NCBI RefSeq assembly: GCF_003477705.1
Contig: NZ_QUDV01000009.1
Location: 1 to 63,185 of the forward strand
Direction of reading: 5' to 3'
Length of the DNA: 63,185 nucleotides
From: Dorea sp. AF36-15AT
Lineage (GTDB): Bacteria > Bacillota > Clostridia > Lachnospirales > Lachnospiraceae
A model generated the notes under the pieces. It searched no databases, was not told where the DNA came from, and saw only the letters and a list, made by a program, of their open reading frames with translations. Below, piece after piece: positions 27,447 to 35,920 of this stretch. How positions within the stretch are numbered: the first letter of the stretch is position 1; each line of letters opens with the position of its first letter. The position numbers and the translations under genes were made by a program.

Positions 27447-28173
27447 ATTTTTCTTTCAACTCTTTTTCTTTTGCTTCATATGCGTCATTCTGTTTCTTCT
27501 GGAAAAGTGTGTTCACTATTGTTGCTTTCACAGCTTCAAATGGCTGTACCTCAGCCTCATTTTTCTTCTCCACACGGATCAGGTGATATCCGAACTGTGT
27601 CTTTACCGGTCCTACAACCTTGCCTGGTTCTGCTGCGAATGCTGCCTCATCAAACTCTTTGACCATCTGACCATGCCCGAATTCTCCAAGGTCTCCCCCC
27701 TGCTGTCCGGATGGACAGGTAGAATGCTGCTTTGCTGCTTCCTCAAAAGAGATCTCTCCACTTACGATACTGTTCAGGATGTCAGTGCATTTATCCTCAT
27801 CCTCTACCAGAATATGCTTCGCCTGCACAGTCTCTTCTTTCTTAAATTTATTCGGATTCGCTTCGTAATACTCTTTGGCTTCCTCTTCCGTCACCTTTAC
27901 ATTTTTCACTGCCTCGCGCATAGCAAGCTGTGCCAGAATATCACGTCTGGTATTCTCCAGAATACGTGCAAATTCCTCAGTCTTATCCAGACCCTGCTCA
28001 ACTGCATCTGCCGAAAAGGTATACAACGCCAGATACTGATCCAGCAGTCTCTCCTTGAATCCCGGATACTGCAGATATGCCTTTCTGTCCTGCGGCAGAT
28101 TCTCTACAAATAAATCAAATTCTTCCTGTTTAATCTCTTTTCCTGCAACAACTGCAATTACTCCATCTTTCAT
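27433..28173 (-). CDS. Parvulin-type peptidyl-prolyl isomerase
   Basis: 246 residues from the ATG at 28173 (MKDGVIAVVAGKEIKQEEFD, RBS AAGGAG). An N-terminal SurA-like helical part (1-110) is followed by a rotamase domain (about 115-215: QAKHILVEDEDKC, CPSGQQGGDLGEFGHGQMVK, TQFGYHLIRVEKK). No signal peptide is seen, so it probably acts in the cytoplasm as a foldase, unlike lipoprotein PrsA. It overlaps the start of the GTPase-NYN gene, so the two are likely co-expressed and translationally coupled. Confidence 0.93.
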   Translation of the reverse strand: MKDGVIAVVAGKEIKQEEFDLFVENLPQDRKAYLQYPGFKERLLDQYLALYTFSADAVEQGLDKTEEFARILENTRRDILAQLAMREAVKNVKVTEEEAKEYYEANPNKFKKEETVQAKHILVEDEDKCTDILNSIVSGEISFEEAAKQHSTCPSGQQGGDLGEFGHGQMVKEFDEAAFAAEPGKVVGPVKTQFGYHLIRVEKKNEAEVQPFEAVKATIVNTLFQKKQNDAYEAKEKELKEKYVEM

Positions 28174-28198
28174 GTTCTTATCTCCTTCTATATCTTTC

Positions 28199-28675
28199 TT
28201 ATAACTCCATCGGTTTCCCGTCCAGAGCCGCACTGACTAATCGGTCGTGTCCATCATAGACCAGCTTCAGTGAGAAAAATGACTCCCTTTCCACCAGAAG
28301 TCTCAGAAAAATGCGATCACCTTCCCATAGATTCAATTCTCCGATCCGGTCGATCTCTACCCATTCCAGATCTCCCTCATCACACGGAATCTCTTCGCCT
28401 TTAAATCCATCGGCCGTAAACAACGACATATATTCCGTCACACCGCTTCCTGATACAAAGGTCACGATGCCCCGGAACAGATAAGATGTCAGTGTATACC
28501 CGGTCTCTTCTTTTACTTCCCTGAGCAGGCATTCCTCCGGACTCTCATCCGCTTCAAAATGACCGCCTACGCCGATCCACTTACCTTCATTGACATCGTT
28601 CTCCTTCACATTGCGGTGAAGCATCAGATATTTTCCATCATTTTCAATATAACAAAGTGTACTTAAGGATTCCAT
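28199..28675 (-). CDS. NUDIX hydrolase (8-oxo-dGTP diphosphatase type)
   Basis: 158 residues from the ATG at 28675 (MESLSTLCYIENDGKYLMLH, RBS GGAG). The Nudix box is GGHFEADESPEECLLREVKEETG in pattern: G-X5-E-X7-REVKEETG, with all catalytic acids present. Similar Firmicute proteins are annotated as MutT-like 8-oxo-dGTP diphosphatases. Probably co-transcribed with the parvulin and GTPase genes. A divergent RluA gene starts 72 bp away. Confidence 0.92.
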   Translation of the reverse strand: MESLSTLCYIENDGKYLMLHRNVKENDVNEGKWIGVGGHFEADESPEECLLREVKEETGYTLTSYLFRGIVTFVSGSGVTEYMSLFTADGFKGEEIPCDEGDLEWVEIDRIGELNLWEGDRIFLRLLVERESFFSLKLVYDGHDRLVSAALDGKPMEL

Positions 28676-28746
28676 GCTTTTCTCCTGTTTTCCAAAGCTT
28701 TTCAAATGTGCTATGATTAGTTTATCGGAATTTAGGAGGAAATGCA

Positions 28747-29640
28747 ATGAATCGAACGATAAATTATCAGATAGATAAGACTGCCGCCGGACTCCGCGTG
28801 GAACAGTTTTTGAAACGTAAGGGATATTCTTCCCAGAATATCTCTTCCATTAAGCATATGCCAGAAAGCATTCTGGTGAATGGCGTCCATTATTATATGC
28901 GGCAGGAGCTTGCCGAAGGGGACTGTTTAAGTGTCCGCATCAGTGAGACCAAATGCTCTGACAAAATCCCACCGGTAGAATTACCTTTAGATATTGTCTA
29001 TGAAGACGAAGATATCATTGTCCTGAACAAACCGGCCGGCATGCCAATCCATCCTTCCCTGAATAATTACTATAATACAATGGCCAATGCACTGGCGTGG
29101 TACTACCAAGAGCAGGACAAGCCATTTATCTTCCGGTGCTGTAACAGACTGGATCGGGATACCTCCGGACTTACTGTCGTGGCAAAACATCTGGTCAGTG
29201 CCGGAATTCTCTCTTCGATGACCGGACGCAGGGAAGTCCACAGGGAATACCTTGCCATTGCCTCTGGACACGTAACGCCCGAAGCTGGCACCATCTCTGC
29301 CCCACTCGGCAGAAAACCCGGCACCATCATCGAGCGTATGGTGGACTGGGATAACGGCGAAACCGCTATCACCCATTATCATGTTGTAAAAACGACCAGA
29401 CATTACAGTCTGGTCGCATTGAAGCTTGAGACCGGACGCACACACCAGATCCGCATTCATATGAAGCATCTGGGATATCCACTGATCGGAGATTATCTCT
29501 ACAATCCGGACATGCGCCACATTGGTCGTCAGGCTCTTCATTCTCATAAACTTTCATTTTGTCATCCGATCACTGGAGAAATAATGTCTTTCACCGCTCC
29601 TCTCCCAGATGACATGCAGGCAACACTGAATGCCGATTAA
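28747..29640 (+). CDS. RluA-family pseudouridine synthase
   Basis: 297 residues. S4-like N-terminal segment (AGLRVEQFLKRKGYSSQNIS), then the catalytic domain with IVLNKPAGMPIHPS, catalytic Asp in CNRLDRDTSGLTVVAK, GRKPGTIIERMVD and LETGRTHQIRIHMKHLGYPL. It makes pseudouridine in rRNA or tRNA; the exact target cannot be deduced. RBS TAGGAGG lies 5 nt before the ATG. Its stop codon overlaps that of the convergent cytX gene. Confidence 0.95.
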   Translation: MNRTINYQIDKTAAGLRVEQFLKRKGYSSQNISSIKHMPESILVNGVHYYMRQELAEGDCLSVRISETKCSDKIPPVELPLDIVYEDEDIIVLNKPAGMPIHPSLNNYYNTMANALAWYYQEQDKPFIFRCCNRLDRDTSGLTVVAKHLVSAGILSSMTGRREVHREYLAIASGHVTPEAGTISAPLGRKPGTIIERMVDWDNGETAITHYHVVKTTRHYSLVALKLETGRTHQIRIHMKHLGYPLIGDYLYNPDMRHIGRQALHSHKLSFCHPITGEIMSFTAPLPDDMQATLNAD

Positions 29641-30815
29641 GCTTTCTTGCTTCCCATGCATTTCCGGATAATGACACAGATCACAATGGTCACTGCCATA
29701 TCCGGAAGTGTATTTCCTACCGGAATATCCACACCCATTAAGTATCGATATAATACAAATCCTACAATCCAGATTACAATGTTCGTCACATCAATCGCAT
29801 CTGACAGACTGTCTGCACGTTTCAGGATAAAGAAGTCTGCGATCTGGATCGCGATCATCGGTGCAAATACAGAACCGATCAGATACAGGAAATCCGTAAT
29901 ATTATCCATCGGATATACGATCGCCCCAACAGTACCGATCACGGTCACTGCTACGGCTGCATATTTTCCATTCAGTTTGGAAAATACAGATTCAGCAGAA
30001 ATGCCTGCGGAATACGCATCCAGGAACGTGGTAGTTACTGTTGAAAATACAATGATCAACAGTCCTGCGATTCCAAGTCCTGCTTTCACCATGATCTGAG
30101 CAATATCATACTCTCCGGTGTAAATCGCCGCACCCATACCGATCACGTACATCCAGCAGCTGATGATACCATAAACAACAGCACTGACTGCTGTTGCTTT
30201 CACCGGCTCCTCTGCTTCTCTTGTATAGTCACTGATCAGCGGAAGCCATGATAACGGCATCGCTACCGCCAGCTCTACAGCTGCGCCAAAGGACATTGCC
30301 TCACTTGTATCCACATTTCCTGCCGCTCCACTGAAGAAGATTACCTTGCAAAGTACCAGTGTCAGGATAAACAAAGCTGCCATTGCAATGGTATTGACCT
30401 TGCCAAGATTGGTAATCCCTACCAGAATCCACACAATGATCAATGCTCCGATTACCAGACACCACACCCATCTTCCGGTATTCAATACGCCATCTGCTGC
30501 CAACGCACCATCATAGATCATGATCGCCGTCCAGCCAACCAGCTGAAGGACATTTAAAAAAGAAAAGAATACTCCGCCGTTCTGTCCAAAACTCATTTTA
30601 ACCGTTTCCATTGCACTTCTTCTGGTCTTACCGCCGATCACACCTGCCAGGAATAACATGGTACATCCGATAATGTGACCGATAATGATTGCCAGAATAC
30701 CTTTCTGGAATCCAAGCGGTGCAAATGCTGTACCGGTAAGGATCTCTGCCAGCGATACGCCTGCGCCAAACCAGATCAGACCATTCTCAAAGATTGAGGT
30801 TCTCTTTTCCTTCAT
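29637..30815 (-). CDS. cytX: Hydroxymethylpyrimidine permease of the cytosine permease family
   Basis: 392 residues from the ATG at 30815 (MKEKRTSIFENGLIWFGAGV; RBS GGAGG overlaps the end of thiD). Twelve hydrophobic segments of the NCS1 nucleobase-cation symporter fold; AEILTGTAFAPLGFQKGI near the start is typical of CytX. Under a TPP riboswitch and next to thiD, it very likely imports the thiamine pyrimidine precursor HMP. The operon lacks thiC, consistent with salvage rather than synthesis. Confidence 0.92.
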   Translation of the reverse strand: MKEKRTSIFENGLIWFGAGVSLAEILTGTAFAPLGFQKGILAIIIGHIIGCTMLFLAGVIGGKTRRSAMETVKMSFGQNGGVFFSFLNVLQLVGWTAIMIYDGALAADGVLNTGRWVWCLVIGALIIVWILVGITNLGKVNTIAMAALFILTLVLCKVIFFSGAAGNVDTSEAMSFGAAVELAVAMPLSWLPLISDYTREAEEPVKATAVSAVVYGIISCWMYVIGMGAAIYTGEYDIAQIMVKAGLGIAGLLIIVFSTVTTTFLDAYSAGISAESVFSKLNGKYAAVAVTVIGTVGAIVYPMDNITDFLYLIGSVFAPMIAIQIADFFILKRADSLSDAIDVTNIVIWIVGFVLYRYLMGVDIPVGNTLPDMAVTIVICVIIRKCMGSKKA

Positions 30816-30816
30816 C

Positions 30817-31632
30817 TTAGACTTCCTCCTTTGCGCATTCCGTATATTCATTTTTAATTGCAAATCCGTGATTCATCGGACCACTGCCTTTACCCAGATC
30901 AAGCATTGCTGCCAGCGCACCGGAAATGTATTTCTTTGCACGCTCTACTGAAGTATCCAGATCATATCCTTTTGCCAGATTCGATGCAATCGCGCTGGAC
31001 AGTGTACAGCCGGTTCCATGCGTATTCGGATTATCAATACGCTCTCCGTAGAACCATTTATATTCGCCGTCTCTCCACAGCAGGTCATTGGCATCGTTTA
31101 ACTGATGTCCTCCTTTGCAGAGTACTGCACAGTGATATTCTGTTCCAATCTTCTCTGCTGCCTTGATCATATCTTCTTCTGTATGGATCTCCATACCAGA
31201 CAACACTTCTGCCTCCGGAATATTCGGAGTCAACACGGTTGCAATCGGAAGCAAGCGCTTTTTCAATGCATCAACTGCTTCATCACAGATCAGTTTTGCT
31301 CCACTGGTAGCTACCATAACCGGATCTACTACGATGTTCTTTGCTTTATATTCTTCCAGCTTATCTGCAATCTTATTGATCAATGCATCCGAAGATACCA
31401 TACCAATCTTCACTGCATTCGGATAAATATCGGTAAATATATTATCCATCTGATCTTCCAGAAATTCTGGCGTTATTTCCATAATACCTGTGACTCCGGT
31501 TGTATTCTGTGCAGTCAGAGCTGTGATCGCACTCATAGCGTATACGCCATTGCTGATCATTGTCTTAATATCTGCCTGAATTCCGGCGCCTCCACTGGAA
31601 TCACTTCCAGCGATTGTTAATGCTGTTCTCAT
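30817..31632 (-). CDS. thiD: Hydroxymethylpyrimidine/phosphomethylpyrimidine kinase
   Basis: 271 residues, normal length. Ribokinase-fold motifs: ALTIAGSDSSGGAGIQADIK, AITALTAQNTTGV, VDPVMVATSGAKL and NTHGTGCTLSSAIASNLAKG (catalytic Asp region is degenerate-normal for this family). It phosphorylates HMP twice to HMP-PP. One base separates its stop from the cytX start. A 116-nt gap with a short imperfect hairpin (31687-31724) separates it from the HAD gene. Confidence 0.96.
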   Translation of the reverse strand: MRTALTIAGSDSSGGAGIQADIKTMISNGVYAMSAITALTAQNTTGVTGIMEITPEFLEDQMDNIFTDIYPNAVKIGMVSSDALINKIADKLEEYKAKNIVVDPVMVATSGAKLICDEAVDALKKRLLPIATVLTPNIPEAEVLSGMEIHTEEDMIKAAEKIGTEYHCAVLCKGGHQLNDANDLLWRDGEYKWFYGERIDNPNTHGTGCTLSSAIASNLAKGYDLDTSVERAKKYISGALAAMLDLGKGSGPMNHGFAIKNEYTECAKEEV

Positions 31633-31748
31633 ACCTCATTCTTCCTTTCTTCTGTATCTATCTATGCATTAATTTTTCCGCTTACTGCGGGACGACTGAA
31701 GGTGGTGCCCCCAATCAGCCGTCGGATTACTCCCGTAACTATATCGTC

Positions 31749-32396
31749 TTATAGCGGCAGTTTTCCTGCCTCAGACCAGTCTTCCAACACATAATCTGCC
31801 GTTTCCCGAATCTGCTGCCAGTCATCTCCATTGCTCATATCCCGGATACCAACCGTAATAAAACCTGCATTCTTTGCAGTCTCAATCGCATATCCGGCAT
31901 CCTCAAATACCATTATTTCTTCCGGCTTTCTGCCCACTATCGATGCACACTGCAGATAAATCTCCGGCTCATGCTTACCCCTGCCAAGTTCAGAACAGGT
32001 CCGGATTTCCTGAAAATAATGGTCCATGCCAAGTCGCTTCAACGCTGCCTCTGCATATTCCTTATGACCTGCCGTAGCAATTATCATAGGAATTTTATTC
32101 GTATATAGTTTCTCAAGAAACTCTATCACATCTTTTTTTGCCTGTACCTCTTTGTAATAGAAGTCTCTGACTACCATCAGAAGCCCCTGTGTGATCTCTT
32201 CTGCCGACTGCGGTAAATTATAATGCTCTTTCGTATATGCCACGCCCTCTTCTATCGTCATCGGATACAGAATCTTGCTCAGTCCCGGTTCCGGTTCTAC
32301 CTGAATGTTCTCCAGATACCGGACACCTGCCACTTCCCAGATTCCCATAGAATCCAAAAGCGTTCCATCTACGTCAAAGATTGCCCCGCGGATCAT
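31749..32396 (-). CDS. HAD-superfamily phosphatase in thiamine operon
   Basis: 215 residues. HAD motif I FDVDGTLLDSMG, motif II IIATAG, motif III/IV K...VFEDAGYAIETAKNAG; helical cap of beta-phosphoglucomutase type. Its start overlaps thiE by 4 nt. HAD phosphatases occur in thiamine salvage clusters and may hydrolyse TMP to thiamine or repair by-products; here the role is inferred from context only. Confidence 0.9.
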   Translation of the reverse strand: MIRGAIFDVDGTLLDSMGIWEVAGVRYLENIQVEPEPGLSKILYPMTIEEGVAYTKEHYNLPQSAEEITQGLLMVVRDFYYKEVQAKKDVIEFLEKLYTNKIPMIIATAGHKEYAEAALKRLGMDHYFQEIRTCSELGRGKHEPEIYLQCASIVGRKPEEIMVFEDAGYAIETAKNAGFITVGIRDMSNGDDWQQIRETADYVLEDWSEAGKLPL

Positions 32397-33034
32397 GCAT
32401 TCACCATCCTGAATACCGCTTCCTTCAATTCCCTCGTAGCCTCAGTAATATCTTTCTGCGCAAAAATGGCACTGATCACAGCCACGCCGTCCAGCCCGTT
32501 TCCGGCAAGTTTTTCTACATTGTCTTTACCAATCCCACCAATAGCAATGACCGGAATATGTACCGCCTCTGTGATCTCGCGGATCATCCCTCCGTCCAAT
32601 ACATCTACATCCGTCTTCGACCCGGTCGGAAATACAGCCCCTACTCCCAGATAATCAGCTCCACGTTCCTCAGCAAGAAGTGCCTCCTCTACGGTATGCG
32701 CAGACACCCCGATAATCTTATCTGAGCCAAGTTTCGCTCTTACATCTCCGGCTTCCATGTCATCCTGTCCCACATGCACACCATCTGCATCCATTTTCAG
32801 TGCGATCTCTACATTATCATTGATTACAAACGGGACGTGATATCTGGCACACAGTTCTTTGATTTCTACTGCTTCTTCAAAAAAATGTTCCTGATCCAGT
32901 TCTTTTTCACGAAGCTGGATAAAAGTCGCACCGCCCTTCAGTGCTTTCTCCACCTGATCATACAGGCGTTCCCCATTCAGCCATCTGCTGTCTGTCACAG
33001 CATATAGTAACAGATCTTCTCTATCGAACTTCAT
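32393..33034 (-). CDS. thiE: Thiamine-phosphate synthase
   Basis: 213 residues, family length, TIM barrel. Motifs: LLYAVTDSRWLNG, GGATFIQLREKELD, FVINDNVEIALKMDADGVHVGQDD, GVSAHTVEEAL, YLGVGAVFPTGSKTD and AIGGIGKDNV. It joins HMP-PP and HET-P to thiamine phosphate. It overlaps thiM (14 nt) and the HAD gene (4 nt). Confidence 0.97.
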   Translation of the reverse strand: MKFDREDLLLYAVTDSRWLNGERLYDQVEKALKGGATFIQLREKELDQEHFFEEAVEIKELCARYHVPFVINDNVEIALKMDADGVHVGQDDMEAGDVRAKLGSDKIIGVSAHTVEEALLAEERGADYLGVGAVFPTGSKTDVDVLDGGMIREITEAVHIPVIAIGGIGKDNVEKLAGNGLDGVAVISAIFAQKDITEATRELKEAVFRMVNA

Positions 33035-33842
33035 ATTTTGCTCCTTTCTCCAGCATCTCCGGAGTCATATTATAAATAGCATCAATGATCCGGTTGCGAT
33101 ATGTCGCATTTCCGTCTCCCGGCTGCATATAATCATATGCAATCTCACCTGCAAGACCCATCGTACACACTGCTGCTGCCGCCGCACCACATATATCATC
33201 CGGATTGGCTGCCAGAAATGCCGTCATCATGCCAGACAACTGGCATCCCGTACCTGTGATCCGTCCCATTTCCGGACGTCCATTGTGTACTACATAGCAG
33301 ATCTTGCCGTCACTGATCAGATCGATTGCTCCGGTGATTGCAATCACACTGCCACTCTGAGCCGCGTAGTCTTTCACAAATACCACTGCCTGATCCAGAT
33401 TCTCATCTGTAACTGCATCTGCCACATCAGCATCTACGCCTTTCGTTGTTCCATTGCCGAGTGCCAGTGTCTTAATCTCTGAAATATTTCCACGGATCAC
33501 ATCAAAATGGATCTTTTCAATCAAGCCAAGCGCAGTATCGGTCCGCAGTTTACTCGCTCCGGCACCCACCGGGTCAAGCAGCACTGCATGGTTCAATTCA
33601 TTCGATTTCTCACCGGCAGCATACATTGCCTCAATCGTTCTCACATTCAACGTACCGATATTAATATTCAACCCATTACATATAGAAGTAATATCAATAA
33701 TATCTGCCGGTTCGTCAGACATAATCGGGCTTCCGCCACATGCCAGAAGCACATTCGCCACATCATTAACCGTAACGTAATTGGTAATATTATGGATCAG
33801 AGGTGCTTTCGTTCTGACTTGTTTCAGGTATTTTCCTAACAT
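33021..33842 (-). CDS. thiM: Hydroxyethylthiazole kinase
   Basis: 273 residues from the ATG at 33842 (MLGKYLKQVRTKAPLIHNIT; RBS AAGGA). Ribokinase-fold ThiM motifs: NYVTVNDVANVLLACGGSPIMSDEP, LDPVGAGASKLRT, and the catalytic GTGCQLSGMMTAF. It phosphorylates the thiazole precursor HET. First gene after the TPP riboswitch. With thiE, thiD and cytX it completes a precursor-salvage route. Confidence 0.97.
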   Translation of the reverse strand: MLGKYLKQVRTKAPLIHNITNYVTVNDVANVLLACGGSPIMSDEPADIIDITSICNGLNINIGTLNVRTIEAMYAAGEKSNELNHAVLLDPVGAGASKLRTDTALGLIEKIHFDVIRGNISEIKTLALGNGTTKGVDADVADAVTDENLDQAVVFVKDYAAQSGSVIAITGAIDLISDGKICYVVHNGRPEMGRITGTGCQLSGMMTAFLAANPDDICGAAAAAVCTMGLAGEIAYDYMQPGDGNATYRNRIIDAIYNMTPEMLEKGAKYEVR

Positions 33843-33920
33843 ACAGTTTCCTTCTTTCATTAAATGATTATAGAAATTTGTGCAAGCACGATTTTGGCAC
33901 AACAGTTTACCGCACAAAAA

Positions 33921-33945
33921 GAGACACCCATGCAGGTGTCTCCGA
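33921..33945 (-). terminator. Regulatory terminator of the TPP riboswitch
   Basis: GAGACACC/GGTGTCTC stem with 6-nt loop, followed on the minus strand by TTTTTG. It lies between the TPP aptamer and thiM and is the expected expression platform. Confidence 0.9.
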
Positions 33946-33959
33946 AAAAAATCATATAT

Positions 33960-34043
33960 TGATTCCTACGGCGGCATTATCCGCATCAGGTCAAAGGGTC
34001 GAAACTCCTGTTTCCTCTCAGCCTGTCTCACAAGCTCCCCTAT
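33960..34043 (-). promoter_or_regulatory. TPP riboswitch aptamer
   Basis: Minus strand carries GGGGAGCTTG, the diagnostic GGCTGAGAGGAAAC, GACCCTTTGACCTGATGCGG and ATAATGCCGCCGTAGGAA, the conserved blocks of the THI element in correct order. With TPP bound, the downstream terminator should form and silence thiM-thiE-HAD-thiD-cytX. Confidence 0.97.
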
Positions 34044-34106
34044 CTTCATTCATTACTTATGAACTCCAGTATCATTATATGAAGTCTTATTCTAAATGTC
34101 AATTGT

Positions 34107-35831
34107 TTATGCATTTGCTGCTATTACATTCTGCTGTGCATTTTCTTCTGTATCAAATCTCACATAAGTCACACGGTCCAATGCTTCTTCTGCAATACCG
34201 GTACAGTTATCTGCCACACGGTCAAGATTCAGCAGGATACCGGAATATGCTCTGGTAAGCTCCGGATCACACAGATTCTCCTGCAAACGTTCCAGATGCT
34301 TCTTGGTGCTTTTCTTCTGTGCCTTGCGCATGCGCTTCTTATCCTGAATCACCTGTTCCGCCTGATCCACATTGTCTGTTGCCACCGCTGTAATTGCCTG
34401 TTCAAACAATTCTTCTGCAATAGTCACACACTGTGCCAGTTCTTCTTTTGCCTGTTCTGACAAAATCTTCTCTGATGTACCGATACGCTCATAAATATTT
34501 ACCACATCTCCACATCGGTCTGCAATACGATCAATGTTATTGGCAATCGCAAGATATCCTGCAACCCGCTCTGCCTGCACTTCCGTCAGTGCACCACCGG
34601 TAAACAACTTTGAGATGTACGTCACAATTGCATCCTGCAGCGTCTTGATCGCATCGTGATATTTCTTAAACAACGATTTTGTTTCTTCCTTGTTATCTCC
34701 TGATACGATTTCTTTCAAAATCTTCAACATCTTTTCTGTAGATGTTGCAATACGGTTAATCTCGTTAGAAACCATGTACATTGCCGGAATCGGCTGACCT
34801 ATCATCTTATCATCCAGATACTGTGGTTCATAAGAATGTACTTTCTTCGTATCATCTCCGCGTACGATCGTTGTCACGATCTTCACCATCAATGGAATCA
34901 ATGGCAACCATACTAATGTACAGACTACATTAAACGTGGTATGCGCATTGGCAATCTGTCTGGAAATCACCTCCACTTCCGGTCCTTTTGGCGAAATGAA
35001 CTGTACAAACTTCGCCAGCACCGGAATCAGGAACAGAAATACTATGCTTCCTGTAATATTAAAAATACTGTGTGCAAGCGCAGTTCTCTTGGCATTCTTA
35101 GACTGTCCGATGGATGCTAACAATGCTGTGATCGTTGTACCAATGTTATCACCAAACAAAATCGGAATTGCTCCTGCCAGACCGATCACACTGGTCACTC
35201 CATCCGGTCCAGGCTGTGACGCAAAATTCTGCAGCACCGCAATCGTAGCTGAACTGCTCTGCACAACCAGCGTCATCACGGCACCAAGCAGAACACCAAG
35301 CACCGGAATATCTGATACTTTCGCCATAAGTTCTACAAAAATCGGGCTGTTTGCAAGTGGCTTCATAACACTTCCCATGATCTCAATGCCTTCAAACAAC
35401 AGACCAAAAGAAAAAATAACCAGACCAACATTCTTTACCTTTTCTTTCTTAGAAGCAAAGTAAAGCATAAAGCCAACAAAAATAATCGGATATATATAGT
35501 CTGTAATCTTAAATGCCATAAGCTGTGCAGTCATTGTTGTACCAATATTGGCACCAAAAATAACAGAAATTGCCTGTGGCAGACTCATCAGTCCGGCGCT
35601 GACAAAACCAATCACCATAACTGTAGTTGCAGAACTGCTCTGCAGCACTGCTGTAACCAGTGCTCCTGCCAGCACTCCCATAATCGGATTCTTAGTCAGG
35701 AACTCCAAAATCTTCTTCATTTTCTCTCCGGCAGCCTTCTGCAGCGCATCACTCATACTGTTCATCCCATACAAAAACAGTGCCAGACCGCCAGCCAATC
35801 CAAATACTACCTTACATACTTCATTCATCAC
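34107..35831 (-). CDS. Na/Pi cotransporter family protein with PhoU-like domain
   Basis: 574 residues. The membrane domain (1-320) carries the inverted repeat of the NptA/PiT-II family with VLQSSSATTVMVIGFVSAG and VVQSSSATIAVLQNFAS. The cytosolic C-terminal part (about 345-560) is helical and PhoU-like (EINRIATSTEKMLKILKEIV ... NNIDRIADRCGDVVN). Probably sodium-driven phosphate (or related anion) uptake, with the PhoU part as regulator. No pst genes nearby. Short RBS region; start at first of two Met codons. Confidence 0.93.
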   Translation of the reverse strand: MMNEVCKVVFGLAGGLALFLYGMNSMSDALQKAAGEKMKKILEFLTKNPIMGVLAGALVTAVLQSSSATTVMVIGFVSAGLMSLPQAISVIFGANIGTTMTAQLMAFKITDYIYPIIFVGFMLYFASKKEKVKNVGLVIFSFGLLFEGIEIMGSVMKPLANSPIFVELMAKVSDIPVLGVLLGAVMTLVVQSSSATIAVLQNFASQPGPDGVTSVIGLAGAIPILFGDNIGTTITALLASIGQSKNAKRTALAHSIFNITGSIVFLFLIPVLAKFVQFISPKGPEVEVISRQIANAHTTFNVVCTLVWLPLIPLMVKIVTTIVRGDDTKKVHSYEPQYLDDKMIGQPIPAMYMVSNEINRIATSTEKMLKILKEIVSGDNKEETKSLFKKYHDAIKTLQDAIVTYISKLFTGGALTEVQAERVAGYLAIANNIDRIADRCGDVVNIYERIGTSEKILSEQAKEELAQCVTIAEELFEQAITAVATDNVDQAEQVIQDKKRMRKAQKKSTKKHLERLQENLCDPELTRAYSGILLNLDRVADNCTGIAEEALDRVTYVRFDTEENAQQNVIAANA

Positions 35832-35920
35832 ATTCTCCTCATTTCCTATGTGTTTCCTCTTTCTTTATCAAGTAAACATTATCAGAGAAATATGATTATC
35901 TTTGCAGATTTAGGTTAAAT

